Shown in pieces: positions 16,050-25,500 of a stretch of DNA of 64,000 bases (positions are counted from its first letter, which is position 1; each line of letters begins with the position of its first letter). The stretch lies in contig JAEYWY010000015.1 in assembly GCA_023428695.1 (NCBI GenBank), forward strand, positions 104,441 to 168,440. Reading direction: 5' to 3'. Below the pieces are notes generated by a model. It saw only the letters and a list, made by a program, of their open reading frames with translations. It was not told where the DNA came from and did not search any database. The stretch is from Bacteroidota bacterium (lineage in GTDB: Bacteria > Bacteroidota > Bacteroidia > Cytophagales > Cyclobacteriaceae). Both the position numbers and the translations under genes were made by a program.

Positions 16050-17920
16050 ACGGGTAACGTTAGCCTGTAAGTTGTCCCTGACCGTGTGTCAATCTCACAA
16101 TCTCCTTTCAATTGCCTGATAAGAATAGTGACCATCTTCAGCCCAAAGGAATGTTTCATCTCGTTTTTCGCCGTCGTCTCGAATCCACATCCGTTGTCGC
16201 GAACCTCGAGCTTCATGGTGTTTTCCTCCACGCGAAGCTTAATGCCTATTGCAGGACTATCCTGATCTGCGAAAGCATACTTAAAGGAATTACTTACCAG
16301 TTCATTTACAATCAGTCCGACAGGAATTGCCTTATCAACATCCAGGCGGAGGTCAGGAGCATCGATTTGAACGGTTACCTGATTTTCAGAAAAACCGTAG
16401 GCGTTTAGCAGGTATTGCATCAGCTCCTGAAAATACTCTCTGATTTGGACAGAGCGTTCATTTGTTCCGTCATAGAGTTTCTTGTGGATCAACGCCATCG
16501 CATTGACGCGACTCTCGCTGCTACGTACTGCGAGCACGGCCGTCGGTTCGGAAAGGTATTGCGCCTGCAGACTAAACACACTCGAGAGCAGCTGCAAATT
16601 ATTCTTGACACGGTGATGTAATTCCTGAAGGAGCAGCGACACACGATTTCTGCCCTCGCGGACGATTCGAAGATTCCAGTAAATCAAAAAAGCAAGCAAC
16701 GCGAGCAGGATGACCGCACCAATGAGCACGTAAACCTGGAACTCACGCACGGCAAGTTCACTGCGCTGAGCGCGCTCGCGTTCATTCAACAAACTTATCT
16801 CCTGCTCTTTTTTGTCGGTTTCGTAATCAACCCTCAGCGCGGCAATTGTTTCAGCCTTTTGTCTGTTGAGCAAGCTGTCTTTCACCGCCATCAGGTCCTT
16901 CGTCGTTGCCAGTGCTTCGGCATATCGACCCTGGAGACGGTACAGGTCAGTGCGCATCTCAAGGTTCTCGCGCATTTCCTCCAGCATATCACTGCCGTAT
17001 ATCAATTGAGATGCATTCGTCAATGATTTTTCCGCGTCGTGCAGGCGGTGAAGCTGCATTTCAAGTCGTGCGATATTGTTCCAGGTCACTGCCCGCCCCT
17101 GAACATCTCCAGACTCATCCTTGAGGGAAAGAGATTCACGATAGTATTGCAGTGCCTTTTCAAACTGATTCCGGCGTTGGTACAGATTGCCAAGGTTGTT
17201 GAGCGTACTCGACAGGGAGTTGAAATCCTTCATCGCAACTTTCATTCTATACGCTTGCTCAAGACAGAACAGTGCGCTATCATATTCATTCATTGCAAGC
17301 CAAACCTCACCAAGGTTTGTGTATGACTTGGCTATCCCCTTGTCGTGTCCAATGCCCTTGCGTAATTCGAGTGCCCGCTTGCCGTAGGATAACGCCAGGG
17401 GCAACTCACCCATTTTCAGGTACACAAGACTAATGGTGTTAAACGACGAGCCGAGAGCCTGAATATTGCCAGACCGTTCATGAACTCTCACGGCGAAAAA
17501 TGCATGATCCAGTGATTGATCATACCGCCCCTGATTCTTCAGGAGTATTGCCAGGTTGGTATGGACTATCGTTGCGCTAGTACTATCAAGGAGTTCGTCA
17601 TATAGTTTCAGCGCCGAGTCGTATGATGAAATAGCGCTATCATTCAGGCCAAGTGCTGAAAAACTTATACCCAACCCATTATAACTGGACGCGATAGTTG
17701 CTGGCCTGTCGTCATGCTCAATGACAATGTTGTAGTAACGAATCGCGCTATCATACTTTTCATGTTGAAAATAATACCATGCGAGCCTTACTGCGATTTT
17801 TGCCCGCTCCCGATCTGAGATTTTCTCCTCGCGGAGCACGAGGGCGAGGCTGTCGAGCGATTGCTGTGCGCATAGATTACTCGATACCAATAATATCAGG
17901 TATGCAATTCTGCAGAACAT
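16046..17920 (-). CDS. TPR-containing sensor histidine kinase (HisKA_2/HWE type)
   Basis: The 624-residue protein has a signal sequence, six or more tetratricopeptide repeats in the periplasm (residues about 40-330, for example ATTVHT-type helices and SYTNLGEVWLAMNEYDSALF), a coiled segment, a membrane helix at about 398-417, and a cytoplasmic kinase. The phosphoacceptor is in LLQELHHRVKNNLQLLSS near residue 434, the HisKA_2 form used with LytTR partners in Bacteroidota. The ATP-binding domain shows NELVSNSFKYAF near residue 545 and DNGCGF. It overlaps the regulator gene by four bases, forming a two-gene operon that may also read into the TIR gene. Confidence 0.93.
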   Translation of the reverse strand: MFCRIAYLILLVSSNLCAQQSLDSLALVLREEKISDRERAKIAVRLAWYYFQHEKYDSAIRYYNIVIEHDDRPATIASSYNGLGISFSALGLNDSAISSYDSALKLYDELLDSTSATIVHTNLAILLKNQGRYDQSLDHAFFAVRVHERSGNIQALGSSFNTISLVYLKMGELPLALSYGKRALELRKGIGHDKGIAKSYTNLGEVWLAMNEYDSALFCLEQAYRMKVAMKDFNSLSSTLNNLGNLYQRRNQFEKALQYYRESLSLKDESGDVQGRAVTWNNIARLEMQLHRLHDAEKSLTNASQLIYGSDMLEEMRENLEMRTDLYRLQGRYAEALATTKDLMAVKDSLLNRQKAETIAALRVDYETDKKEQEISLLNERERAQRSELAVREFQVYVLIGAVILLALLAFLIYWNLRIVREGRNRVSLLLQELHHRVKNNLQLLSSVFSLQAQYLSEPTAVLAVRSSESRVNAMALIHKKLYDGTNERSVQIREYFQELMQYLLNAYGFSENQVTVQIDAPDLRLDVDKAIPVGLIVNELVSNSFKYAFADQDSPAIGIKLRVEENTMKLEVRDNGCGFETTAKNEMKHSFGLKMVTILIRQLKGDCEIDTRSGTTYRLTLPV

Positions 17921-18008
17921 AAACCAGGGTGGAGCAAGTTACGAAAAAATTACCCCCTCGTGAACATCTCCTTAAAATCCTGCTGCGATTCACACCAGAA
18001 AGCAAAAG

Positions 18009-18040
18009 AAAAAAAGGGGAAATCACCCCGGATTTCCCCT
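18009..18040 (-). terminator. Rho-independent terminator of the small lipoprotein gene
   Basis: On the minus strand a perfect 10-bp stem AGGGGAAATC / GATTTCCCCT with a 6-base loop is followed directly by a run of Ts. It begins nine bases after the stop of the 55-residue lipoprotein gene, which supports that gene being a separate transcript. Confidence 0.9.
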
Positions 18041-18048
18041 TACCCCAA

Positions 18049-18216
18049 TCAGATATCGAGTGAATCAATTGGCACGAAGTTACTCTCGTCATCCGGTGGC
18101 GGTGGGATCGCGATAGGCTCGTCATCGTCATCACCACCTCTGACGCGGATCGACTCATCATTGCAGCTGAACATGGCAATAGCCATGATGAACATCAGGA
18201 ATTTGATCGTTCTCAT
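18049..18216 (-). CDS. Very small proline/aspartate-rich lipoprotein
   Basis: The ATG at 18216 opens a 55-codon frame: MRTIKFLMFIMAIAMFSCND, then a short acidic and proline-rich tail with DDDDEPIAIPPPPDD and SLDI at the end. The hydrophobic N-terminus ending MFSC followed by Asn-Asp is a lipobox of Bacteroidota type. An acidic residue next to the cysteine is common in surface-exposed lipoproteins of this group. A strong terminator follows nine bases after the stop, which argues for a real gene. No family is known to me. It stands alone between the kinase gene and a divergent gene. Confidence 0.75.
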   Translation of the reverse strand: MRTIKFLMFIMAIAMFSCNDESIRVRGGDDDDEPIAIPPPPDDESNFVPIDSLDI

Positions 18217-18317
18217 TTTTTAAATTGATTTGTGTTAAGGCAGGCATGAGATCAGCATCGCCCGATGCGCGGTCGAAACCGAGACTGATCTTTGTCGCCG
18301 AAATGGAATTGGAACAG

Positions 18318-18357
18318 ATGGGGTAGTCCGTGAAAGACCTCCGCACGGCTACCCCAT
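18318..18357. other. Long inverted repeat between divergent genes
   Basis: A 15-base left arm (18318-18332) pairs with a 14-base right arm (18344-18357), every pair matching and one T bulged, around an 11-base loop. It begins ATGGGGTAG and ends CTACCCCAT. No T-run follows on either strand, so it is not a standard terminator. It could be a regulatory RNA stem, a protein-binding site, or a remnant of a small mobile repeat. Confidence 0.6.
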
Positions 18358-18508
18358 TGTTGCCGTGTTGAAAACCTTCCCCGGACCATGTTCCGGAACG
18401 ATACAAAGTTGGTGGGGTGGTACGGCTAACGTGTTATCGCGCCGTATTCCGTTTTTCCTTATTCTTTGTTTTGTTTTTCTGAATTGTTCCTGTTTGGTAT
18501 ATTCAGCT

Positions 18509-19279
18509 ATGGATGTTCAGGTTCGCCTTCTTGAAAAAATGCTGCAGCGGCTATCTGCAGAAACAGGGCTCGCGTTAGATCATGCAGGACTCGCCGGTAT
18601 CTCAGGCAAAGTGTTTGAAAACGGCAACGAACGCTACCTGTATCACAACATCTACCAAAAAATGAACAAGGCGAAGCCTGAAGACACAATAGGACTTCAG
18701 GAAAATCGTCTCAATGAAATCGCCAAATTCCTCGGCTATCCTTCGTTCAGGGAGTTGAAGTGCCACTTAGAGAATCCCGAAGACCCGGTTCTCCGCGCGA
18801 TGCACGGCAACTATTACTGTTATGTTCGCGCAAGCCATGAAGAAGGATATATATTGCGTTCGCCGGTGAATATCGCTGCTGTCAATGGAAAGACATGGCT
18901 GCGTCTGAAGGGAATGATCTATTCGTTTGAAGGGGAAGTAGCGTTAACGCAGGGTTGTCTCTTCGTGCTGATGCAGTCAATCGAAGGAAAAAGTTTTTAT
19001 CACGTCTATCGGATTGGAACCCGTAAATCACCTGATGTTCTGCAGGGTGTATTCGCAGGGGTGAGTACTGCTTTCGACCCAATTGCAGGGCGGACGGTTC
19101 TTGTCAGACAAAATGATTCGTTTGATTCACTGGTCAACCTCAAGATCGCCATCGCCGAACTTGACAAATCAGAAAGCCGGACTGACAGGATACTCGCCGA
19201 ATATTTTCGTGAGTATTCAAAGAATAACATCAGTACGAAAAAGTCAGCTGGTTTCTCCTGGGAAGATTTGGCGGGTTAA
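18509..19279 (+). CDS. Unrecognised cytoplasmic protein with a helical N-terminus
   Basis: From the ATG at 18509 the protein has 256 residues. The first 80 are helical and resemble a DNA-binding or adaptor module: LLEKMLQRLSAETGLALDHA, then NRLNEIAKFLGYPSFREL. The remainder is mostly beta strand, with repeated aromatic and glycine positions (YYCYVRASHEEGYILRSP, IYSFEGEVALTQGCLFVLMQ). The frame continues upstream with a hydrophobic stretch that could imitate a signal peptide from a GTG at 18434, but it is T-rich promoter-like DNA and I prefer 18509. I do not recognise the family. It lies just ahead of the hybrid sensor gene on the same strand. Confidence 0.65.
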   Translation: MDVQVRLLEKMLQRLSAETGLALDHAGLAGISGKVFENGNERYLYHNIYQKMNKAKPEDTIGLQENRLNEIAKFLGYPSFRELKCHLENPEDPVLRAMHGNYYCYVRASHEEGYILRSPVNIAAVNGKTWLRLKGMIYSFEGEVALTQGCLFVLMQSIEGKSFYHVYRIGTRKSPDVLQGVFAGVSTAFDPIAGRTVLVRQNDSFDSLVNLKIAIAELDKSESRTDRILAEYFREYSKNNISTKKSAGFSWEDLAG

Positions 19280-19407
19280 CAGAGACAGCAAGTCTGTGCT
19301 ATAAATGAGAACGTCGTTCAGCGATGACTGCGTCATGTTAGTTGTCTACAATTTCGAAGGTAGAATACAATACTTTTCTTAACTTGTCCTACCTTCCCCT
19401 ACCCTCA

Positions 19408-22371
19408 ATGAGAACGTGGCTTTCCGTTTTGGTCTTTACCCTCGCAGGGTCCGGGCTCGTTGCTCAAACGAAGACAATTGAAAAACTTGAAAGGGACGTC
19501 GCAACAAAAAAGGATACAGCGAAGATCAATGCATTAAGCCATCTCACCCGACTGTACCTCGCCAGAAATCTCGCGCATGCAGACAGCCTCGCGAGACAAA
19601 CACAACTTCTGCTAAGCGACCTGGCGTATCCGGAAGGAAACATAAGAACACTCAACTTCCTCGCATACACAACAAGTTCACTCGGGAACTACGACAGTGC
19701 TATTCATTATTCCGATGATGCCATCCGCGAAAGCGAAGAACTTGGTGATGCATTTCTCTCGGCGGAGACGTATTTGTATCGCTATCTGGTCTTGTTCAAG
19801 AAGGGTGACTATGCCGCCGCAGCAGATGTTGCTGAAAAAGCATTGGTCCATGCGGAAGAATCGGGTTCGGCGAAGCTACTCGCAAAAGCGAACGATAATA
19901 TCGGCGTGGTACACGGCATCAAAGGTGAACACGCCGAAGCCATAAAGTATTTCCTTAAATCGCTGGAGTATTCTGAAAAGATAAACGACCTCGCTGCTGT
20001 CAGTCTCGCGTACAATCACCTCGGACATACCTTTGAACTGGCACAGAATTACGAGAAGGCGCTCGAATATCTCGGTAAGGCAGTAGAAACGTGCGAAAAG
20101 ACAAATGACTTGTACAACCTGGGCTGGACCATGGTTAATCTGGGTGTTGTTTATTCAAGAGTTAACCGCGCCGACACCGCCCTTGTCATTTACCTCCGTG
20201 CATTGCCGATAGCCGAGCAGTTGAAAGACCAGCGTTTACTTCTCACGTGTCTCGACAACATCGGCGGGAAGTACACACTTTCGGGTGATTTCAAAAATGC
20301 GAACAAGTATCTGCGACGCGCATACCGCCTCTCGGAAGCTTCGGGCCAAAACTCGCGAACAGTTTATATTATGGGCAACCTCGCCGAGAATCACCTGTAC
20401 ATGAAACAATATGATTCAGCGCGGTACTTTGGTGAAAAGCAACTTGAACTTGCGTTGGCCGCCAATCTTATTTCCGAACAAAAAGTGGCGTATTTCAACC
20501 TTGCACAAATTTACGACAGCCTTAATGATCATCGTTCCGCGTACAAAGCCCTGCTCGGATACATTGCTGTGAACGATTCCATATTCAATCGCGAAAAATC
20601 CGACCAGATCGAAACGTTGCGCGAAACTTTTGAAGCTGAGAAGAAGGAACGCGAGATTGAAAACCTGCGGATCGTAAATGAAAACGCGCAGTTCAGGAAT
20701 CGCGCGTATGCAGGCGCGGCAATTTCGTTTCTCGTACTCGGAGGACTCGTCTACTATGTGCAACGCGTTCGTACAAAGCGGAACCGTATGCTTCTTGAAA
20801 AAGAACAAGAGGTCGATCGCATGAAGTCGCGTTTCTTTACCAACATATCGCACGAATTCCGGACACCGCTTACGCTGATACTCGGTCCGGTGAAAACCAT
20901 GCTTGCGGATACAAATGATCCCGAACAAAAGCAACAACTGACGGTCATGGAGCGAAACGCGAACCGTCTGCTGGAACTCGTCAATCAATTGCTGGATCTC
21001 GCAAAGATCGAGTCCGGCACGATGAAGCTGCACGTCACAAAATCAGATATCATCACCGTGCTCAAAGGTGTGACGCTTTCCTTCCATTCGGTGATGCAAC
21101 AAAAGGAGATCAATCTTGTCCTCGATGTTCCTGATGAAGAACTGATCATCAATTTTGACCGACAGAAGTTTGAAACGATCCTTACCAATCTGATCGGCAA
21201 TGCCGTCAAGTTTACACCGCCGAAAGGTGCAATCACGGTCTGTGCACGAACGATGAGCGAAAAGGTCCGTGGTCGTCCCGCTGAAAATATCGAAATATCC
21301 GTGTCTGACACCGGCAGTGGTATTTCCAGTGATGACGTCACCAACATATTTGACCGGTTTTATCAGTCCGACGATTCGCATCAACGGCAACAGGCCGGAT
21401 CCGGAATCGGACTCTCGTTATCAAAGGAGCTGGTCGAATTGCATGGCGGAAAGATTTCTGCGTCCAGCATCCCGGGCATCGGAACACAGGTTGTCTTTAC
21501 TATTCCGACTGATATTCCCGGAGACGAAATCAGTCTTGGAAACCCGCCTCTCCCTGCCCGCGAAGAGTCGCCAGTATATATAGAGTCGCCCGCGGATGAG
21601 GCAACGGACGAAAACAAACCCCTTGTGTTGGTGATTGAAGATCACGTTGAAGTGCAGTCGTACATCGGTGAAATATTGCGTGAACGATACATTGTTTCGT
21701 TTGCTGAAAACGGCGAAGCAGGTATCGCGAAAGCAATTGACATCATACCGGACATCATCATCAGTGACGTTATGATGCCAAAGAAGGACGGCTATGAGGT
21801 AAGCAGGACGTTGAAGAATGATGAGCGAACGAGTCACATCCCCATCATACTGCTTACTGCCAAAGCGGACTCCGGCGACAAGATCGAAGGCTTGCGAACG
21901 AAGGCCGATGACTACGTAACCAAACCCTTCGTTCCCGACGAACTACTTGCGCGTGTTGAAAACCTGATCGAATCGCGAAAGCGGTTGCGCGAGAAATACA
22001 AAAAGGAAAGTACGTTGCGGCCTGCCGAGGTAACCGAAAACTCAATTGATGAGAAGTTTCTGACCCGCCTGATGGAGCTGGTCGAAAACAACATCAGCAA
22101 CGAACACTTCGGCGTTGAGCAACTCAGCAGGGAGATTGGCATGAGCCGGTCGCAATTGCACCGCAAACTGAAAGCGCTTCTCGACCAGGGCCCCAACCAG
22201 TTTATCCGAACCCACCGATTGAACAGGGCCTACGCCCTCCTTGAGCAACGCGCCGCAACCGCATCCGAAATTGCATACCGGGTCGGCTTCAGCAGTCCAT
22301 CCTACTTCACCAAGTGCTTCCACGAACAATTTGGTTGCACGCCGTCGGATGTGTTGAACAAAACACACTGA
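19408..22371 (+). CDS. Hybrid two-component sensor with TPR sensor, receiver and AraC-type output
   Basis: From the ATG at 19408 (signal peptide MRTWLSVLVFTLAGSGLVAQ) this is a 987-residue one-protein signalling system. Periplasmic TPR repeats occupy residues about 30-400, then a membrane helix at about 434-452, a HisKA domain with the phosphoacceptor His in SRFFTNISHEFRTPLT near 482, and a HATPase with NLIGNAVKFT near 595 and DTGSGIS. A receiver follows, with Asp in ISDVMMPKKDGYEV near 786, and a C-terminal AraC-type helix-turn-helix at about 890-985. Such proteins in Bacteroidota usually control a neighbouring gene set. An in-frame TTG 66 bases upstream lacks a signal peptide start and is less likely. 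Confidence 0.94.
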   Translation: MRTWLSVLVFTLAGSGLVAQTKTIEKLERDVATKKDTAKINALSHLTRLYLARNLAHADSLARQTQLLLSDLAYPEGNIRTLNFLAYTTSSLGNYDSAIHYSDDAIRESEELGDAFLSAETYLYRYLVLFKKGDYAAAADVAEKALVHAEESGSAKLLAKANDNIGVVHGIKGEHAEAIKYFLKSLEYSEKINDLAAVSLAYNHLGHTFELAQNYEKALEYLGKAVETCEKTNDLYNLGWTMVNLGVVYSRVNRADTALVIYLRALPIAEQLKDQRLLLTCLDNIGGKYTLSGDFKNANKYLRRAYRLSEASGQNSRTVYIMGNLAENHLYMKQYDSARYFGEKQLELALAANLISEQKVAYFNLAQIYDSLNDHRSAYKALLGYIAVNDSIFNREKSDQIETLRETFEAEKKEREIENLRIVNENAQFRNRAYAGAAISFLVLGGLVYYVQRVRTKRNRMLLEKEQEVDRMKSRFFTNISHEFRTPLTLILGPVKTMLADTNDPEQKQQLTVMERNANRLLELVNQLLDLAKIESGTMKLHVTKSDIITVLKGVTLSFHSVMQQKEINLVLDVPDEELIINFDRQKFETILTNLIGNAVKFTPPKGAITVCARTMSEKVRGRPAENIEISVSDTGSGISSDDVTNIFDRFYQSDDSHQRQQAGSGIGLSLSKELVELHGGKISASSIPGIGTQVVFTIPTDIPGDEISLGNPPLPAREESPVYIESPADEATDENKPLVLVIEDHVEVQSYIGEILRERYIVSFAENGEAGIAKAIDIIPDIIISDVMMPKKDGYEVSRTLKNDERTSHIPIILLTAKADSGDKIEGLRTKADDYVTKPFVPDELLARVENLIESRKRLREKYKKESTLRPAEVTENSIDEKFLTRLMELVENNISNEHFGVEQLSREIGMSRSQLHRKLKALLDQGPNQFIRTHRLNRAYALLEQRAATASEIAYRVGFSSPSYFTKCFHEQFGCTPSDVLNKTH

Positions 22372-22506
22372 CGCCTCAAAAACCGTGAATTTTCGCTGCC
22401 TGCGACATTTCTTACAGTCTTCGCGACAATCCTGATAGGTCGCGCCATGCCTTAAAATCCAATTTTGGGTCACGCACACTGAACAAGCGACTCAAAATTA
22501 AAGGCC

Positions 22507-25500
22507 ATGAAACCACATCTTTCCCTCACCGAAAACGACCGCAGCTTTGCAATCATCGCGTGGTTGTTACTGATCATGCTGACAAGTGCCCACGAGCTCT
22601 TCGCTCAGCGAAAGCCTGACTTCGCCATAACGAATGCTACAGCCGGATCCGACTGGTTCATCCGACTGAATGCAACGGGAGCCTCAGCCGATATGGATTG
22701 CTGGGGTACGGACACGTATTCCTACACGATCTACAAGAACGGGAATGTCCTGAGAACTGTAGATCCGGGTAGCATCAGCCAAAACCAGAAGATCGTTCCT
22801 GAAACCGGAATCGCCATCGGAGGATCATACAGGATCATGTATAAAACCGATGGAAGCCTGTTCAGTTGCCACTACTGGAAGTATAGCAACACCGTTACTG
22901 CTTTCACATCTGCGCTGAAGGCGCCGAAGAACGTTACCGCTTCCGATTCAACCAGCGAAAGCGCGTTACGCAATCAAATCAAAATCACGTGGCAAAAAGG
23001 AACCGACGTTCCGGAAAACATTCATCATTACAGGATTTACAAAGACGGTGACTTTTCTGCACACGTTGCCCAGGTTACGGGAAGCGTAAGGAATTGGGAG
23101 GATGTCAATCTAGGTCCCGGAGAGAAGCATACTTACTCCATCATAACATATGTCAATAGCACCACCTGGGGCTTTCACACGTCCGACACGATTACGGTGG
23201 AAGGCAGCACATTTCCCGGCATCGTTGCTTCAGATGGAACGCTGGCAAATGGCGTGGAAATCACATGGCCGGATATCAGTTCCGCGGCAAAGTCATTGAA
23301 AATCTTCAGGAACGGCGTAGAAATACACAGTCGCACCGATATGCACATCACGCGTTCGTATAAAGACAATGACCTCGTGCCCGGATTACGATACGTCTAT
23401 ACGCTAACACCCTACAGCGGCGAGACTTTTTTCACAGCACCCTTATCAACTTTTTCAGACACGGGTTACGCCAGACGCAATGGCAGAATTCATGGTTCGG
23501 TCAAGGCACCTTTCGGTGGTCCGGTGGAAGGCGCCATCGTTTACGCGGAGCGAATAAGTAGTGTCGATCAAGGCGATCAAAATCCGACTGTTTACAGCGA
23601 CACAACAAATGCAAACGGACTGTTTGATATACGCGACATCTACTATCATGAGGAAGCTGTCTTCAAAGTCTATGCGAAAAAAGGTGACCATGGTTTTAAC
23701 CCGGCATCGTATGATGAGATACTCCTCGATCAATTGGCACCGGTGTACACGTTGCCGTCGCCAAGTTTTGTTGATACCTCGTCCTTTACCATTACCGGAA
23801 ACATCATGCAACGCATCAACGGCCAGGAGGCTGCTGCTGTCGGAGTGGAAATTCTGGTCAACGATCAATATAAGGGGACGAGAACAGATGAACAGGGTAA
23901 CTTTTCACTTACCGTGGAGGAAATCGGTCAGTACAGCATTAAACCGCGATACTTCGAACATACGTTTGATCCGCCAACAATATCGGTCAACGTCGAAGAG
24001 GATGTTACAGATCTTGCTTTCGAAGATGTGCAACGCTCTACCCTTTCCGGCCGATTCCTCGGCGGATGTTCGATCTACATCGGACAGGCCACTCTAAGAA
24101 TCTTCAATACTGAAAATCCGACTGCGGGTATTGATGTTACCGTCGTCACCGCAGCAGGTTCCGGGCACTACGAAGTAGAATTACCTTCCAGGGCCTATAC
24201 AATAGAGGTAATTGATTTTGTCCCTGATGAATCGCAACCAGACCTTACCAAAGATGACATACCCGAATATTTCCCATTGACCAAGGTCGACCTGACTGAA
24301 GGATCCGTTGAAAAAGACTTTGTGTATCGCAAGCCACCAGAAATTGAAATTGCAGGTCTGCCCGCGTCCGGTTGCGCGCCCTTCGATGTTCCGATCGTGG
24401 AACAGATCGCAAGGTACAACCTGGAGATTCGCGTTTTCGAAAGTTTCGGATCTGAATCGTGCCTGACCAGTACCGGATACATTGTAGTTCACGATGAAAT
24501 AAAAGATGGCTACAACGGTGCCGATACGCTTCAGCTCGAAAACGGGATTGCGATATACGAACTGCTGCCGGGACAACCGAACATCCTAAGTGGTGGTGAA
24601 CATCCCTACCAGAAAAAGATATCCATCCATGCAAATGTCGACGGACAAACAGGCGATGTCGTTACTTGGGCTTTGGTAGAAGGTAACAAACCCCGCGAGC
24701 AGACATTTACAACAGTCGCTCCCGAAACGCCATTTCTCATCCTCAGAGATCCTCCCGGTGATCAAAGCTATAGCTACCTGTCGGAGAATACGAAGTTCAC
24801 GTCATCGATGAAATTGTACACACAACTCTCCGGAAGTGTCAACGTATGGCAACAAGCCAAGCTGGGTGTCGAACAGGAAGCCGGCATGGGCGTAACGATT
24901 CCATACAAATTCTGGGGGCAGGTGAAGTCATCAATGGAAATAGGTGCCAGTCTGAAAAGCCAGGCCGAGTTTGGAATGGAATTCGCGACTCAGAACAAGT
25001 TCAGCACATCGGGTAACCAGGATATCACAGGCGAAGATGGTGACGTATTCATCGGAGCAGCAATGAACATGCTGTATGCATTGACCGATGTGATTGATTA
25101 CAATTCCGAAACATGCGGCGTTGAAACATCACAACAAATCATTATGGCCACTGACGGATTCGCAACGACGTTCATGTACACCGAAAACCACATCCGGAAC
25201 GTTCTGATTCCTCAACTCAAAGACATCAAAAAGATTTACGAACAAAAACAATCGGATTCAGTTGCCCTGTACGAGAATCAAATCAGTGTATGGGAACAAA
25301 TCCTCGAGAGGAACAAAACCCTGAAGGAAGAGGCAACTTTCATCGAAAATAAATCATTCAGCGCCGGGGCGGGCTATGAATCCGAAGTAACGGTGACTGC
25401 TACCGCAGGGATAAGCCTCGAATTCAATATGTATATTGAACAAACCATCGCCACTGAAGCCGGACTTGAAGTAGGTGGTTCCGGCGCTTCCCTTGGTTCG

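Noticed and set aside
18365..18508. Upstream extension of the unknown protein gene with a hydrophobic stretch
   Set aside because: It looks like a signal peptide only because the promoter DNA is T-rich; the downstream part is a soluble-looking protein.
20416..21033. 205-residue minus-strand frame in the hybrid sensor gene
   Set aside because: It lies inside an unmistakable TPR/kinase gene and has no domain of its own.
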